From assembly GCF_000740775.1 (NCBI RefSeq), contig NZ_JFGS01000001.1, positions 310,001 to 374,000 on the forward strand: 64,000 nt of DNA. The letters are read 5' to 3'. Made by a program: the position numbers and the translations under genes. Of this stretch, positions 8,576-17,124 are shown piece after piece. Positions within the stretch are counted from its first letter, which is position 1, and each line of letters starts with the position of its first letter. The stretch is from Haematobacter missouriensis (GTDB lineage Bacteria > Pseudomonadota > Alphaproteobacteria > Rhodobacterales > Rhodobacteraceae). The notes beneath the pieces are model-generated. The model worked only from the letters and a program-made list of their open reading frames with translations. It was not told the DNA's origin and did not search any database.

Positions 8576-9588
8576 GCGGCCTGCGTCAATGTGGCAAGAC
8601 GGTGCACCTTGTCGCGGGCGGCGCCACTGTCGATGCTCTCCCGGGCAAGGTGCACGCCATCCTTCAGCGTCGCGACACGCCCCGCCACGACAAGCGCAGC
8701 CGCCGCGTTCAGCAGCACCGCGTCGCGATAAGCGCCTTCTGCGCCATCGAGAAGAGCGCGGAGCGCGGCGGCATTCTCCGCCGGGGTTCCGCCGAGAATC
8801 TGCTCGAAAGGATGGACGGGGAGGCCCGCTTCCTCCGGGTGGATTTCCCGCTCCGTCACCTGACCGTCTTTCAGTTCGGCGAGCTGCGTGGGACCGGCGA
8901 TGGAAATCTCATCCGTACCGTCGCCTCCATGGACGATCCATGCGCGGTCCGATCCAAGGGCTGCCAGCGTCTCTGCCACCGGACGGTTGAGGTGCGCGGC
9001 ATAGGTGCCGGTGAGTTGGCGGCGCACCCCGGCGGGATTGGTGATCGGCCCAAGGATGTTGAAGATCGTGCGGGTGCCCAGTTCCGTCCGCGTGGCCATC
9101 ACGTGCCGCATGGCAGGGTGATGGATTGCCGCCATCATGAAACCGATGCCGATCTCGGCGAGCGCCCGCTCCACGACGGGGGGACCGACCATCACGTCAA
9201 TGCCCAGTTGCCCCAGCGCGTCGGCGGAGCCGGATTTGGAGGACAGGTTGCGGTTCCCGTGCTTGGCCACGATCACCCCTGCGCCAGCCACGACAAAGGC
9301 GGCGGCGGTGGAGATGTTGAGCGTGCCCTTGCCATCGCCACCGGTGCCAACGATGTCTATCGCCCCCTCGGGTGCGCGGACGGCGTTGCAGCGGGCGCGC
9401 ATGGCGCTGGCGGCGGCGGCATATTCCTCCACAGTCTCGCCCCGCGTACGGAGCGCCATGAGCAGGCCGCCCATCTGCGAGGGCGTGGCTTCGCCTTCAA
9501 AGAAGGCGGCGAAGGCGGTCTCCGCTTCCGTGCGGGTGAGCGGCCGTTCCGCTGCAAGACCGATCAGCGGGCGAAGGCGGTCGCTCAT
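8572..9588 (-). CDS. trpD: anthranilate phosphoribosyltransferase
   Basis: A 338-residue enzyme that joins anthranilate to PRPP in tryptophan synthesis. [17 protein letters not shown] is the PRPP diphosphate loop and [16 protein letters not shown] the second PRPP/anthranilate motif. ATG at 9588 is selected: it overlaps the trpG stop and has GGGAGAGGCGGC ahead; the open frame continues 56 codons upstream without a family match. Tight ATGA overlaps on both sides give trpG-trpD-ung. trpC, which normally follows trpD in this group, is absent here. Confidence 0.96.
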   Translation of the reverse strand: MSDRLRPLIGLAAERPLTRTEAETAFAAFFEGEATPSQMGGLLMALRTRGETVEEYAAAASAMRARCNAVRAPEGAIDIVGTGGDGKGTLNISTAAAFVVAGAGVIVAKHGNRNLSSKSGSADALGQLGIDVMVGPPVVERALAEIGIGFMMAAIHHPAMRHVMATRTELGTRTIFNILGPITNPAGVRRQLTGTYAAHLNRPVAETLAALGSDRAWIVHGGDGTDEISIAGPTQLAELKDGQVTEREIHPEEAGLPVHPFEQILGGTPAENAAALRALLDGAEGAYRDAVLLNAAAALVVAGRVATLKDGVHLARESIDSGAARDKVHRLATLTQAA

Positions 9589-10193
9589 GCCGCCTCTCCC
9601 GTGGAGAGCGGGCGGGTTGCAATTCCAGCGCCTTCCAGGAAGGTCGCCAGCATGCGGTGTCCGTGTTGGGAAGCGATGCTTTCGGGGTGGAACTGAACGC
9701 CCTCGATCGGCAGGTCGCGGTGCTTCAACCCCATTATGGTCCCGTCGGCCAGCCATGCCGTCACTTCAAGACTGTCGGGCAATGTCTCCCGTTCCACGAT
9801 CAGAGAATGGTAGCGGGTGGCCTCGAAGGGTGTGGGAAGACCTGCAAAGACACCGGCACCCGCATGTTCGATCCGGCCCATCTTGCCATGCACGATCTCT
9901 CCCGCGCGGACGACACGTCCCCCGAAGGCCTGACCTATGGTCTGATGACCGAGGCACACGCCGAAGAGCGGCGTCCGGGTCTCGGCGGCCGCTTCCGTGA
10001 GGGCGAGGCAGATGCCCGCCTGTGCAGGGTCGCACGGGCCGGGAGAGAGCAGGATGGCGGCGGGCTTCATCGCCATGGCCTCCTGCACGTTCAGGGCATC
10101 ATTACGCCGCACGACGACATCCGCGCCGAGTTCGCCCAGATAGTGCACGAGGTTATAGGTGAAGCTGTCGTAGTTATCGATCAGCAGGAGCAT
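9585..10193 (-). CDS. trpG: anthranilate synthase glutamine amidotransferase component
   Basis: A 202-residue class I glutamine amidotransferase. [12 protein letters not shown] at the start, the nucleophile elbow [15 protein letters not shown] with Cys80, and the C-terminal HPES triad motif (QFHPESIAS, about 170-178) identify it. It releases ammonia from glutamine for TrpE to form anthranilate; it could also serve p-aminobenzoate synthase. ATG 10193 follows GGAGGGCCGCGCC. trpE is not in the window. It is divergent from the deacetylase-like gene at 10366. Confidence 0.95.
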   Translation of the reverse strand: MLLLIDNYDSFTYNLVHYLGELGADVVVRRNDALNVQEAMAMKPAAILLSPGPCDPAQAGICLALTEAAAETRTPLFGVCLGHQTIGQAFGGRVVRAGEIVHGKMGRIEHAGAGVFAGLPTPFEATRYHSLIVERETLPDSLEVTAWLADGTIMGLKHRDLPIEGVQFHPESIASQHGHRMLATFLEGAGIATRPLSTGEAA

Positions 10194-10365
10194 GGCGCGG
10201 CCCTCCGTCGTATGTCTGGCGCTTGTTCGCGGCCGGTCCACCGGCCCGTCGCCCGAGTGCCTTTGGGGGTGAACCCGCGCCGGACGGCGGCTATAGATGT
10301 TCAGGTCGCAGCGTCCGGGTCAAGGCCTCCGGGGCTGTGGAAACTGTTTTGCGGGGAGCGGTGTC

Positions 10366-11391
10366 GTGTCGAACGGATTGTTGAAAGGGGTGCTGTCAGG
10401 AATGGCGGTTGGTGTGGTCGTTGCCGCCGGTGCATCAGTCCTTTCCATTCCTCGTCAGGATGCGGCCCCCGCGGTACCGTTGCCGCGCGTAAGCTCCGAT
10501 TCCGCCGGCGCGGAGGAGACCCCGCCGCCCCCCCCGGCAGCTCCCGCGCCGCAGCCCTCCGCCGGAGAGACCCCCGCAACGGAGACGCCCGGCGGAGAGT
10601 TGCCGGATGGACAGACCGCGGCCGGCCAGACACCCGCCGAGCAGAGTTCAGCCACCCAGAACGGCGGGGAAGCAACGCCACCCGCGGCGCCGGCCACAAC
10701 CGCAGAGTCGGCTCCAGTGGCGGAACCCGCGCCGGAGCCTCCGGCGTTTGAGCCGCCGCCGCCCCCGGAAACCGAACCCCCGGCGGAAATTCAGCCCCCT
10801 CCCTCTGTGCCCGCATCGGACAGCGACGCACCGGCGCAGGACATGGCTGTTCCCCCTGCTGCGCCGCCCCCCCCGGAGGAAGCTTCCGCCGTGGAGTCGA
10901 TCCCGGTCGAGCCGCAGCCTGCCGTGGCGCCGCAGGCCCATGGTCCACGGCTCGCGATCCTCCTGCTTGATGATCCTGAAATGCCTGACTTGGCCGAACG
11001 TGTCGGTGAGGTGTCGTTTCCGGTGAGCGTTGCGCTTGATCCCCGCAACCGCGAGGATGCTGCCCGTTTCGCGGCCGAGGGAGTGGAACTCGTGGCGGTG
11101 GAGCGAGAGGAGGAGCAGGAGCCGCTGTCCGGAGCCACGGCCCGGCTGCGTCTGGACGGACAGGGTGCACACCTGTTCCGGCAGGATGGCGGGGCGTTGA
11201 GCCTTCCTCTCATTGCGTCCGCAAGCGAGGAGCCGGTGTCCAGACCGCTGGATCGTGCGCTCTACCGTGCAGCGCAGTCCGGTGCGGCTGCGCTGTTGCT
11301 GCAGCCGACGGAGGAAAACATCCGCGCGCTTGGCGAGTGGCTCTCTCACACGGAAGTGGAGGTCGTGCCGCTCTCGACGCTGGAGAATTAG
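10366..11391 (+). CDS. divergent polysaccharide deacetylase family protein with long Pro/Ala-rich linker
   Basis: From GTG at 10366 (GGGGAG upstream) the protein has 341 residues. A membrane anchor (LLKGVLSGMAVGVVVAAGASV) is followed by about 170 residues rich in Pro, Ala, Glu and Thr, then a folded domain (PRLAILLLDDPEMPDLAERV...FPVSVALDP...AAEGVELVAVERE) like the divergent deacetylase family in Rhodobacterales. The catalytic acid and histidines of true NodB enzymes are not evident, so function is uncertain. It probably sits in the periplasm. An ATG at 10297 would add residues with no signal. Ends overlapping guaD convergently. Confidence 0.75.
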   Translation: MSNGLLKGVLSGMAVGVVVAAGASVLSIPRQDAAPAVPLPRVSSDSAGAEETPPPPPAAPAPQPSAGETPATETPGGELPDGQTAAGQTPAEQSSATQNGGEATPPAAPATTAESAPVAEPAPEPPAFEPPPPPETEPPAEIQPPPSVPASDSDAPAQDMAVPPAAPPPPEEASAVESIPVEPQPAVAPQAHGPRLAILLLDDPEMPDLAERVGEVSFPVSVALDPRNREDAARFAAEGVELVAVEREEEQEPLSGATARLRLDGQGAHLFRQDGGALSLPLIASASEEPVSRPLDRALYRAAQSGAAALLLQPTEENIRALGEWLSHTEVEVVPLSTLEN

Positions 11392-12671
11392 CTGATCGGC
11401 TCTCCCGCCACATAGACCGCACGAATGGCGCGATCGTCACCCATCATCACGGTGGCGAAGATCTGCTCCCAAACGTTATCCGCCCGCGCGGAGCGTTGTG
11501 CGATTGCAGGTGTGGAGGAGAGATCCACCGCGATCAGGTCCGCCTCCATCCCCACGCGGATCGCCCCGATCCTGTCGCCCAGATGCAGCGCCTCCGCGGA
11601 GCCTGCTGTGGCAAGCCACCACAGCGCTGCCGGATGGATGGGCGCATGCCGGAGCTGCCCGACTTCATAGGCCGCAGCCATGGTCCGCAGCATCGAGAAG
11701 GAGGAGCCACCTCCCGTATCCGTCGCCAGGCCGACAAGCTGCCCCTCGGCCTTCAGCCCCGCCATGTCGAACAGACCGGACCCGATGAAGGTGTTGGACG
11801 TGGGACAATGCACAAGGCTCGCACCGACCTCCAGCAGGCGTGAGCGCTCCCGCGCGGTAAGGTGGATCGCATGGCCGTAGATCGCGCGCTCCCCGAGCAG
11901 GCCCTGTGCTTCATAGGTATCGAGATAATCGCGCGCCTGCGGATGCAGGGCCTTCACCCATTCGATCTCATCCGTCTGCTCGGACAGATGTGTCTGCATC
12001 AGGCAGTCCGGGTGCTCCTTCCAGAGCTGCCCGACCATGTGCAGCTGCTCCGGGGTGGAAGTGGGCGAGAAACGCGGCGTGATGACATAGGACAGCCGCC
12101 CGCGCCCATGCCACTTCTCCAGCAGACGCTTTGAATCATCATAAGCGGATTGGGGTGTATCCCGCAGCCCGTCCGGGGCGTTCCTGTCCATGCAGACCTT
12201 GCCGGTCAGAGCGCGGAGACCACGCGCCTCCGCCGCCTCGAAGAGGGCATCCACGCTCTCTGGGTGGATAGTGGCATAGCTGCAGACGGTGGTGGTCCCG
12301 TTGCAAAGCGTCAGGTCGAAATACCGCTCCGCGATCCGGCGGGCATAGGCCGGATCGGAGAACCGCATCTCCTCCGGGAAGGTATAGCTGTTCAACCAGT
12401 CGATGAGCCGTTTGCCCCAGCTCGCGATAATGGCAGTCTGGGGGTAGTGCACGTGTGCATCGACGAAGCCGGGAGAGATCAGGGCCTCGCCGTGGTCGAT
12501 GATCTGCGCCTGCGGTGCCTCCCGCGCGAGACGTTCGCGCGGACCGACGGCGGTAATACGGCCGTTTTCCACCAGAACAGCGCCATGGCTGTCGATGCCA
12601 ACAGCTTCCGGCCCGTCGCGGAAGGGATCTCCGTCAAAGGTCATCACCTGTCCCGCGATCAACGTCTGCAT
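11388..12671 (-). CDS. guaD: guanine deaminase
   Basis: A 427-residue amidohydrolase that converts guanine to xanthine. Zinc-site motifs are GFVDAHVHYPQTAIIASWGKRL (around residues 64-85), THLSEQTDEIEWV, GHAIHLTARE and LATDTGGGSSFSM, all typical of GuaD. ATG 12671 has AGGGAGACGAGC before it; the longer open frame to 13007 lacks family support. It stands alone between the deacetylase-like gene and mgtE, with about 200 bp of upstream DNA. Confidence 0.95.
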   Translation of the reverse strand: MQTLIAGQVMTFDGDPFRDGPEAVGIDSHGAVLVENGRITAVGPRERLAREAPQAQIIDHGEALISPGFVDAHVHYPQTAIIASWGKRLIDWLNSYTFPEEMRFSDPAYARRIAERYFDLTLCNGTTTVCSYATIHPESVDALFEAAEARGLRALTGKVCMDRNAPDGLRDTPQSAYDDSKRLLEKWHGRGRLSYVITPRFSPTSTPEQLHMVGQLWKEHPDCLMQTHLSEQTDEIEWVKALHPQARDYLDTYEAQGLLGERAIYGHAIHLTARERSRLLEVGASLVHCPTSNTFIGSGLFDMAGLKAEGQLVGLATDTGGGSSFSMLRTMAAAYEVGQLRHAPIHPAALWWLATAGSAEALHLGDRIGAIRVGMEADLIAVDLSSTPAIAQRSARADNVWEQIFATVMMGDDRAIRAVYVAGEPIS

Positions 12672-12875
12672 GCTCGTCTCCCTGTTTCGGTTGGGCGCCA
12701 CCCTATGATGACGACCGGGTTGCGTAAATGCGTCGGAGCGCCAGGGAGGGGCGCTGGGTGTTTTCATCAGCGGCTCCCGGCAGCGTGTTGATTTCCTGCA
12801 CCACCGCCCCTGTTCCGCAGCGGCTGTTGCCGCTAAGGTCCGCCGCGAGTCCAGCCAGCCAGCCACGGAGTCGCC

Positions 12876-14252
12876 ATGACCGAGCCCGAAACCTCCCGGC
12901 GCGAGGAAGATGCCCATGCGCTGGATCCAGACCGCGTGGAGGCCATTGTCGAGGCGGTGGAGGCGGAGGACGCCCCGCTGCTCGATGCGCTCATGGAGCC
13001 TCTGCACGCCGCCGACATCGCCGACCTTCTAGAGCAGATCGGCCCGGGCGAGCGGCGGGCGCTGATCCGGCTCTGGCCGGGCGGGATCGACGGCGACATT
13101 CTCTCCGAGCTGGGGGAGGGCGTCCGGGAAGAGGTCATCGAGGCACTGCCGCAGGACGTGCTGGCCAATGCTGTCCGGGAACTCGATTCCGACGATGTCG
13201 TGGACATCATCGAGGATCTGGAGGAGCCGCAGCAGCGCCAGGTTCTCGATGCGCTGGATGATGCCGACAGGGTGGCGGTGGAGCAGGCGCTCTCCTACCC
13301 CGAATACACCGCGGGTCGTCTCATGCAGCGGGAGGTGGTGACCGCACCCGAGGACTGGACGGTGGGGCATGCCATCGACTTCCTGCGGAACGAGGAATGG
13401 CTGCCGGATCAGTTCTATCATGTCGTGCTGATCGATCCGCGTCACCGGCCCACGGGCTATGTGGCTCTGGGCAAGATGCTCGCCTCCCGCCGGGACAGGA
13501 AGCTCTCCGAGATCACGGAGGACAGCTACCGGACCATCCCCGCCACTCAGAGCCAGGAGGATGTGGCCTATGCTTTCAACCAGTACCACCTGATCTCCGC
13601 GCCGGTGGTGGATGCGGACGGGCGGCTGGTCGGCGTCATCACCATCGACGACGCGATGAGTGTGCTTGAGGACGAGGCCGAAGAGGACATCCTGCTTCTG
13701 GGCGGGGTGGGCGACGAAAGCCTGTCGGACGGGGTGCTGGAAACCGTGCGGCTGCGGTTTCCCTGGCTTTTCGTCAATCTCATCGCGACAAACCTGTCGG
13801 CGCTGGTGATCGGACATTTCGAGGGTGCTATCGCTCAGATCGTGGCGCTGGCAGCGATCATGCCGATCATCGCCTCCATGGGAGGAAACACGGGAACGCA
13901 GACGCTGACCATCGCCGTCCGCTCGCTCGCCACGAAAGATCTCACCTCCTCCAACGCCTGGCGCGTCGTGCGACGGGAGCTGATGGTGGGCATGACGAAC
14001 GGGATCATCTTTGCCACGCTCATGGCCTCTGTCGGATGGCTGGGCTATGGATCGGCGCTGCTCGGCGGGGTGATCGCGGCGGCCATGGTTATCAACCTTA
14101 TCGTCGCCGCCATCGCAGGAACGCTGATTCCGCTCACCCTCAACCGGTTGGGGCTGGACCCGGCGCTGGCGTCGGGCACCTTTGTCACCATGACGACGGA
14201 TGCGGTGGGCTTCTTCTCCTTTCTCGCGCTGGCCTCGGCGGTGCTGTTGTGA
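12876..14252 (+). CDS. mgtE: magnesium transporter MgtE
   Basis: A 458-residue Mg2+ channel. Order: acidic N-terminal superhelix (about 15-135), two CBS domains (about 140-260, AVTxxxxxTVGHAIDFLRN and YHLISAPVVDADGRLVGVITIDD), then five membrane helices with MPIIASMGGNTGTQTLTIAVR, the pore signature, and MVINLIVAAIAGTLIPL. The cytosolic domains sense Mg2+ and close the pore. The stop overlaps the cyclo-ligase start, so the two are co-transcribed. Confidence 0.96.
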   Translation: MTEPETSRREEDAHALDPDRVEAIVEAVEAEDAPLLDALMEPLHAADIADLLEQIGPGERRALIRLWPGGIDGDILSELGEGVREEVIEALPQDVLANAVRELDSDDVVDIIEDLEEPQQRQVLDALDDADRVAVEQALSYPEYTAGRLMQREVVTAPEDWTVGHAIDFLRNEEWLPDQFYHVVLIDPRHRPTGYVALGKMLASRRDRKLSEITEDSYRTIPATQSQEDVAYAFNQYHLISAPVVDADGRLVGVITIDDAMSVLEDEAEEDILLLGGVGDESLSDGVLETVRLRFPWLFVNLIATNLSALVIGHFEGAIAQIVALAAIMPIIASMGGNTGTQTLTIAVRSLATKDLTSSNAWRVVRRELMVGMTNGIIFATLMASVGWLGYGSALLGGVIAAAMVINLIVAAIAGTLIPLTLNRLGLDPALASGTFVTMTTDAVGFFSFLALASAVLL

Positions 14253-14803
14253 GCGGGGAGGAGATCGCGCGCATGAAGTCCGCGGCGCGGCAACTGGCGC
14301 GGGAGCGCCGGGACGGTACGGACAGCGGGCTGGGCCTGCGCGCGGCGGAGAGGCTCAGGGCAGAGATCGGCGCGCCCAACGGCCACCCCATTGCCGCCTA
14401 TCTTCCCATCGGAAGCGAGATCGACCCCCTTCCCGCACTGAGGGGATGGCCCGTTTGCCTGCCCGTCGTGGAGGGCAGGGGCCAGCCGCTGAGATTCCGG
14501 CTCTGGGAGGAAGGCGCGCCGCTTGCCCCCGGACCATTCGGCACAAGGCATCCCGAACGGGGAGTCTGGGTGCAGCCCAGGTACCTGGTCGTGCCGCTGC
14601 TCGCCTTTGACCGGCGCTGCATGCGGCTGGGATATGGCGGCGGGTTTTATGACAGGACGCTCGCCATGCTCCGTGCACTGCACCCCGTGCGCGCTATCGG
14701 CTTTGCCTTCGCGGTGCAGGAGGTGCCGGTTGTGCCCGTGGAGGATACGGATGCGCCGCTGGATGCCGTCGTGACCGAGCACGAGACGTTCCGGAGACGG
14801 TGA
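14249..14803 (+). CDS. 5-formyltetrahydrofolate cyclo-ligase
   Basis: A 184-residue ATP-dependent enzyme that turns 5-formyl-THF into 5,10-methenyl-THF. KSAARQLARERR is the N-terminal phosphate-binding region, and LGYGGGFYDRTLA is the signature near residue 130. GTG at 14249 overlaps the mgtE stop; an ATG at 14273 with GGGGAGGAG upstream is the alternative and removes eight residues. In many proteobacteria this gene lies beside zapA and 6S RNA; neither is seen here. Confidence 0.9.
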   Translation: MSGEEIARMKSAARQLARERRDGTDSGLGLRAAERLRAEIGAPNGHPIAAYLPIGSEIDPLPALRGWPVCLPVVEGRGQPLRFRLWEEGAPLAPGPFGTRHPERGVWVQPRYLVVPLLAFDRRCMRLGYGGGFYDRTLAMLRALHPVRAIGFAFAVQEVPVVPVEDTDAPLDAVVTEHETFRRR

Positions 14804-14818
14804 TCAACCCTCCGGCCG

Positions 14819-14838
14819 CGCGGGGGACGCCCCCCGCG
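14819..14838 (+). terminator. GC-rich hairpin after the mgtE operon
   Basis: An 8-bp G/C stem CGCGGGGG (14819-14826) and CCCCCGCG (14831-14838) with a 4-base loop follows the cyclo-ligase stop. There is no U run, so it may act in transcript stability or Rho-assisted ending rather than classical termination. Confidence 0.4.
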
Positions 14839-14950
14839 ACCCCCGGCGTCATCCTTGCACGCTGGTACGGACGTTCCTAGGGCGGGGAGGATACGCCGCG
14901 AGCGCTAAAAACGGTGTGCGCTCCAGCGCGGCAGACGCTATGATCCTCTC

Positions 14951-15637
14951 ATGTCGATCTGGAGCCGCATAAGGGATGCGCTGTCCGCGCTTGCACAGGG
15001 GGAGGGCCTCTCCGCCGTGTTCGAACGGCTGCGCGCGCCGCCCGAGCGCTCCGTCGCCTTCACCATCGCCGTGATCGCGCTGGGCGCCAAGATGGCAAAG
15101 GCCGATGGCGAGGTCACGCGGAGCGAGGTCGCCGCCTTTCGCGAGGTGTTCCACATCCCGGAGGAGGAGGAGCCGAACGCCGCCCGCGTCTATAACCTCG
15201 CCCGGCAGGACGTGGCTGGCTACGAGGCTTATGCCCGCAAGATCGCCGGCATGTTCCCGGCGGAGAGCGATCCGGTGCTCATCGACCTGATGGACGGACT
15301 GTTCCGAATTGCAGTGGCCGACGGCGGTTTTCACGAGATGGAAGAGGCATTCCTGAGGGATGTGGCGGAGATCTTCGGGCTCTCCGACCGCTGTTACCGT
15401 TCGCTGCGCGCGCGCCATGTTCCTGATACCGAGCCGGACCCCTACGAGGTGCTCGGCGTTTCGCCCGATGCGCCGATGACGGAGGTGCGCAACGCGTGGC
15501 GCAGCGCGGTGCGCGACTCGCATCCTGACAGGATGCAGGCAAGGGGCGTGCCGCAGGAGGCGGTACGGCTGGCGGAGCGGCGCCTTGTCGCCATCAACCG
15601 CGCCTGGGAGACCATCGGGCGCGAGCGCGCGGCCTGA
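14951..15637 (+). CDS. TerB-J domain co-chaperone (DjlA-like)
   Basis: A 228-residue soluble protein. Residues about 30-145 are a TerB-like helical domain with acidic metal-site residues (AKADGEVTRSEVAAF and VADGGFHEMEEAFL), and residues 160-225 are a J domain (DPYEVLGVSPDAPMTEVRNAWR) with the DnaK-stimulating HPD motif in DSHPDRM. Unlike E. coli DjlA there is no N-terminal membrane anchor. It probably activates DnaK for a specific client. The following EEP gene begins 9 bp after its stop. Confidence 0.85.
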   Translation: MSIWSRIRDALSALAQGEGLSAVFERLRAPPERSVAFTIAVIALGAKMAKADGEVTRSEVAAFREVFHIPEEEEPNAARVYNLARQDVAGYEAYARKIAGMFPAESDPVLIDLMDGLFRIAVADGGFHEMEEAFLRDVAEIFGLSDRCYRSLRARHVPDTEPDPYEVLGVSPDAPMTEVRNAWRSAVRDSHPDRMQARGVPQEAVRLAERRLVAINRAWETIGRERAA

Positions 15638-15645
15638 CCCGGCCC

Positions 15646-16683
15646 ATGCGGATCGCCACCTATAATGTCGAGTGGTTCAACTCCCTGTTCGACGATACCG
15701 GTCGGCTCTTGGAGGATGACGGCTGGTCCGGGCGCCACGGTGTGCGGCGTGCGGCACAGATCAAAGCCTTGGGCACTGTATTCCGTGCGGTGGATGCGGA
15801 TGCGGTGATGGTCGTCGAGGCCCCTGACGATTCCCGCCATCGCGCCACGCATGTGGCACTGGAGAGTTTCGCGGCGCGATTTGGCCTGCGGACCAATACG
15901 TCGCTGCTGGGATTCAGGAATGACACGCAGCAGGAGATCGCCCTGCTGTATGATCCGGCGCACCTGACCGCGCGGCACGATCCGATGGGGACCTTCACCG
16001 GGCGGCGTGGAAGTCATCCGCTACCGCGGTTCGACGGAACCTATCGTATCGACCTCGACATCGACGGGACGGAGGATGTCGTCACCTTCAGTAAGCCGCC
16101 GCTGGAGGTGGCGGCGGTATCGGCGTCGGGGCGGGCCTTCCGCATGATCGGCGTACATATCAAGTCCAAAGCCCCTCACGGAGCGGTGGACGAGGATGAG
16201 GTGATGCGCCTGTCGATCCAGAACCGGCGCAAGCAGCTCGCACAGGCCATCTGGCTGCGGGAGCGGGTGCTCGCGCAACTTGCGCGGGGCGACTCGCTCA
16301 TGGTCATGGGGGATTTCAACGACGGGCCGGGGCTGGACGAATACGAGAAGCTCTTCGGCCGCTCCGCGGTCGAGATCGTCATGGGCTGGAACGCGCCAAA
16401 GCCCGAACGTCTCTACGACGCCAATGCCCGGCGCGCGCTCGCCCAGCGGATCGCGGCGCAGCCTGCGAGCGCACGTTTCTGGCTGCCTGACGGGGGGAGC
16501 GGCCATTATCTGTCGGCTTTGCTGGATTACATCATGGTGTCGCCGGATCTCCGTGCTCTGCAACCGCGCTGGCGCATCTGGCATCCGTTCGACGACCCTG
16601 CCTGTTATGGCGATCCGATGCTGCGGGAGGCGCTGCTCGCCGCCTCCGACCACTTCCCGGTGTCGATCGACGTGCCGCTCTGA
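15646..16683 (+). CDS. endonuclease/exonuclease/phosphatase family protein
   Basis: A 345-residue protein of the DNase I-like (EEP) fold. Motifs in order: ATYNVEWFN (strand with metal-site Asn), DADAVMVVEAPDD (metal-binding Glu), HIKSKAP, MVMGDFNDGPG (Asp and Asn) and SDHFPVSID (catalytic His). Substrate is unknown: DNA, RNA or phospholipid headgroups are possible. No signal peptide is seen. It lies directly after the J-domain gene on the same strand. Confidence 0.85.
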   Translation: MRIATYNVEWFNSLFDDTGRLLEDDGWSGRHGVRRAAQIKALGTVFRAVDADAVMVVEAPDDSRHRATHVALESFAARFGLRTNTSLLGFRNDTQQEIALLYDPAHLTARHDPMGTFTGRRGSHPLPRFDGTYRIDLDIDGTEDVVTFSKPPLEVAAVSASGRAFRMIGVHIKSKAPHGAVDEDEVMRLSIQNRRKQLAQAIWLRERVLAQLARGDSLMVMGDFNDGPGLDEYEKLFGRSAVEIVMGWNAPKPERLYDANARRALAQRIAAQPASARFWLPDGGSGHYLSALLDYIMVSPDLRALQPRWRIWHPFDDPACYGDPMLREALLAASDHFPVSIDVPL

Positions 16684-16749
16684 CACCCGGAATGGGTTGA
16701 GCGAATGCGGGTATGCGCTAGATAAGCCGGGCTGCAAGGAACCTTCGTC

Positions 16750-17124
16750 ATGATCTGTTCGCGCCATCGCATCCCTTTTCTATTGGCTGCCGCATTGGCT
16801 ATGACGGTGGGCGGCGCCTCCGCACAGACGAACCCACCCGCCCCGCCCCCCGGTCTTTCCGATCCGGGCACGGCACAGAACGAAATGGAGCGCGGCTTCG
16901 ACATGTTCCGCGAGGGAGCGGATGCGATGCTGCGGGGAATTTTCGGCGAGGTCGGACCCGCACTTCGGGCGCTTGCCGACCGAATCGGCGATCTGAAGAA
17001 TTATGATTCGCCCGAGGTGCAGCAGAACGGCGATATCCTCATTCGACGCAAGCCGGATGCCCCGCCCTATGTGCCACCACCCGCAGATCCCGCCGCGCCA
17101 CCACAGCCGGGAGTGGATCTGTAA
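16750..17124 (+). CDS. small proline-rich exported protein, conserved in type
   Basis: A 124-residue protein with a signal peptide (cleavage expected after GGASA, residue 25), a short central helix region (EMERGFDMFREGADAMLRGIF, with GPALRALADRI) and a proline-rich tail rich in PP. I recognise no enzymatic motif. Small proteins of this design occur in Rhodobacterales and are sometimes misnamed as AAA ATPases, although no P-loop exists here. It lies between the EEP gene and the convergent ppx. Confidence 0.7.
   Translation: MICSRHRIPFLLAAALAMTVGGASAQTNPPAPPPGLSDPGTAQNEMERGFDMFREGADAMLRGIFGEVGPALRALADRIGDLKNYDSPEVQQNGDILIRRKPDAPPYVPPPADPAAPPQPGVDL

Noticed and set aside
14804-14950. 6S RNA beside the cyclo-ligase gene
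   Set aside because: The gap has only a GC-rich hairpin; no long bubble-type structure or 6S-like sequence is visible.
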